DNA of 64,000 nucleotides, taken from positions 2,591,001 through 2,655,000 of the forward strand of contig NZ_CP007033.1 of NCBI RefSeq assembly GCF_000512895.1, read 5' to 3'. This DNA is from Dehalobacter restrictus DSM 9455 (GTDB taxonomy: Bacteria; Bacillota; Desulfitobacteriia; Desulfitobacteriales; Syntrophobotulaceae). The notes beneath the pieces are model-generated. The model searched no databases and was not told the origin of the DNA. It saw nothing but the letters and a program-made list of their open reading frames with translations. Position numbers and translations under genes: made by a program. How positions within the stretch are numbered: position 1 is the first letter of the stretch; each line of letters begins with the position of its first letter. Positions 63,780-64,000 of this stretch are shown piece after piece.

Positions 63780-64000
63780 TTACGCTCCATAGTCAAATTC
63801 TTTGGCAATGAAGGATGTGTCAATTTCTGCGCACCTAAATTTCGGGTTATTCAAAATCTGAAACAGAAATTCAATATTGGTGTCAATGCCTTCAATGATA
63901 AACTCATCAAGAGCCCTGCGCATTTTACTGATGGCTTCATTCCTGTCCTGGCCGTGCGTAATCAGTTTCGCGATCATCGAATCATAGGTCGGCGGGATAT
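63780..64000 (-). CDS. accC: Biotin carboxylase, C-terminal part (cut by the window edge)
   Basis: The visible 73 residues (PPTYDSMIAKLITHGQDRNE to the stop) match the C-terminus of the ATP-grasp biotin carboxylase, with DRNEAISKMRRALDEFIIEG and the typical TNIEFLFQILNNPKF. The rest lies to the right. It heads the acetyl-CoA carboxylase genes seen here. Confidence 0.93.
   Translation of the reverse strand, partial: IPPTYDSMIAKLITHGQDRNEAISKMRRALDEFIIEGIDTNIEFLFQILNNPKFRCAEIDTSFIAKEFDYGA

Noticed and set aside
1-64000. tRNA and rRNA genes
   Set aside because: None was recognised on either strand by eye, although a tRNA scan was not possible.

Overview
The window looks like the chromosome of a Gram-positive, low-to-medium GC member of the Clostridia, most likely in the Peptococcaceae/Desulfitobacteriaceae neighbourhood. 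The evidence is five secreted proteins with three CWB2 cell-wall-binding repeats each, a CtsR operator in front of clpP, a c-di-GMP-I riboswitch and Gram-positive ribosome binding sites. This placement is inferred from gene families, not from a database search. Most genes lie on the minus strand.

Region 1-19 kb is an accessory zone. It holds the start of an HlyD-type efflux adaptor behind a palindromic operator, a small coiled-coil protein, a DUF3102-type protein, and a secreted DUF5667-type protein behind a clear c-di-GMP-I riboswitch. After these comes a MacAB-like export operon (lipoprotein, TolC-like protein, adaptor, ATPase, permease). The adaptor gene has been destroyed by an IS21-family element (7152-9171) and an IS66-family element (9344-12156). 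A decayed IS110 transposase and an intact IS66 element (16432-18989, perfect ends, 8-bp target duplication) follow.

Region 19-51 kb is a cell-surface island. It opens with an S-layer-like protein with a long structured leader, then a subtilisin with CWB2 repeats and a divergent glycosyl hydrolase 18 with CWB2 repeats, plus a second GH18 without export signal. Next is an 18-kb polysaccharide cluster with an initiating sugar transferase, two aminotransferases, three GT4 glycosyltransferases, a Wzx flippase, two Wzy/WaaL-type membrane proteins, a hexapeptide acyltransferase, a Gfo/Idh dehydrogenase, a nucleotide-sugar dehydrogenase and a PglF-like 4,6-dehydratase. The set matches a WbpA-B-E-D route to UDP-diacetamido-glucuronic acid and part of a bacillosamine-type route. 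Two lytic-transglycosylase proteins with CWB2 repeats close the island. The simplest reading is that the cluster makes an acidic wall polymer, or a glycan on the S-layer, and that the CWB2 proteins are held by that wall.

Region 51-64 kb is mostly core: two membrane-anchored proteins of unknown role, galU, clpP, hsp20, a diacylglycerol-glycosyltransferase-like gene, citrate synthase, a CapA-like protein, bioY, birA and the acetyl-CoA carboxylase genes accA, accD and accC (cut by the window edge).

The most unusual feature is a family of dispersed, palindrome-ended repeats at 28117, 32804, 33206 and 40024, with degenerate pieces elsewhere. Their ends match one another, they carry one to three internal hairpins around an ATGGAT-like centre, and the hairpin arms change together between copies.
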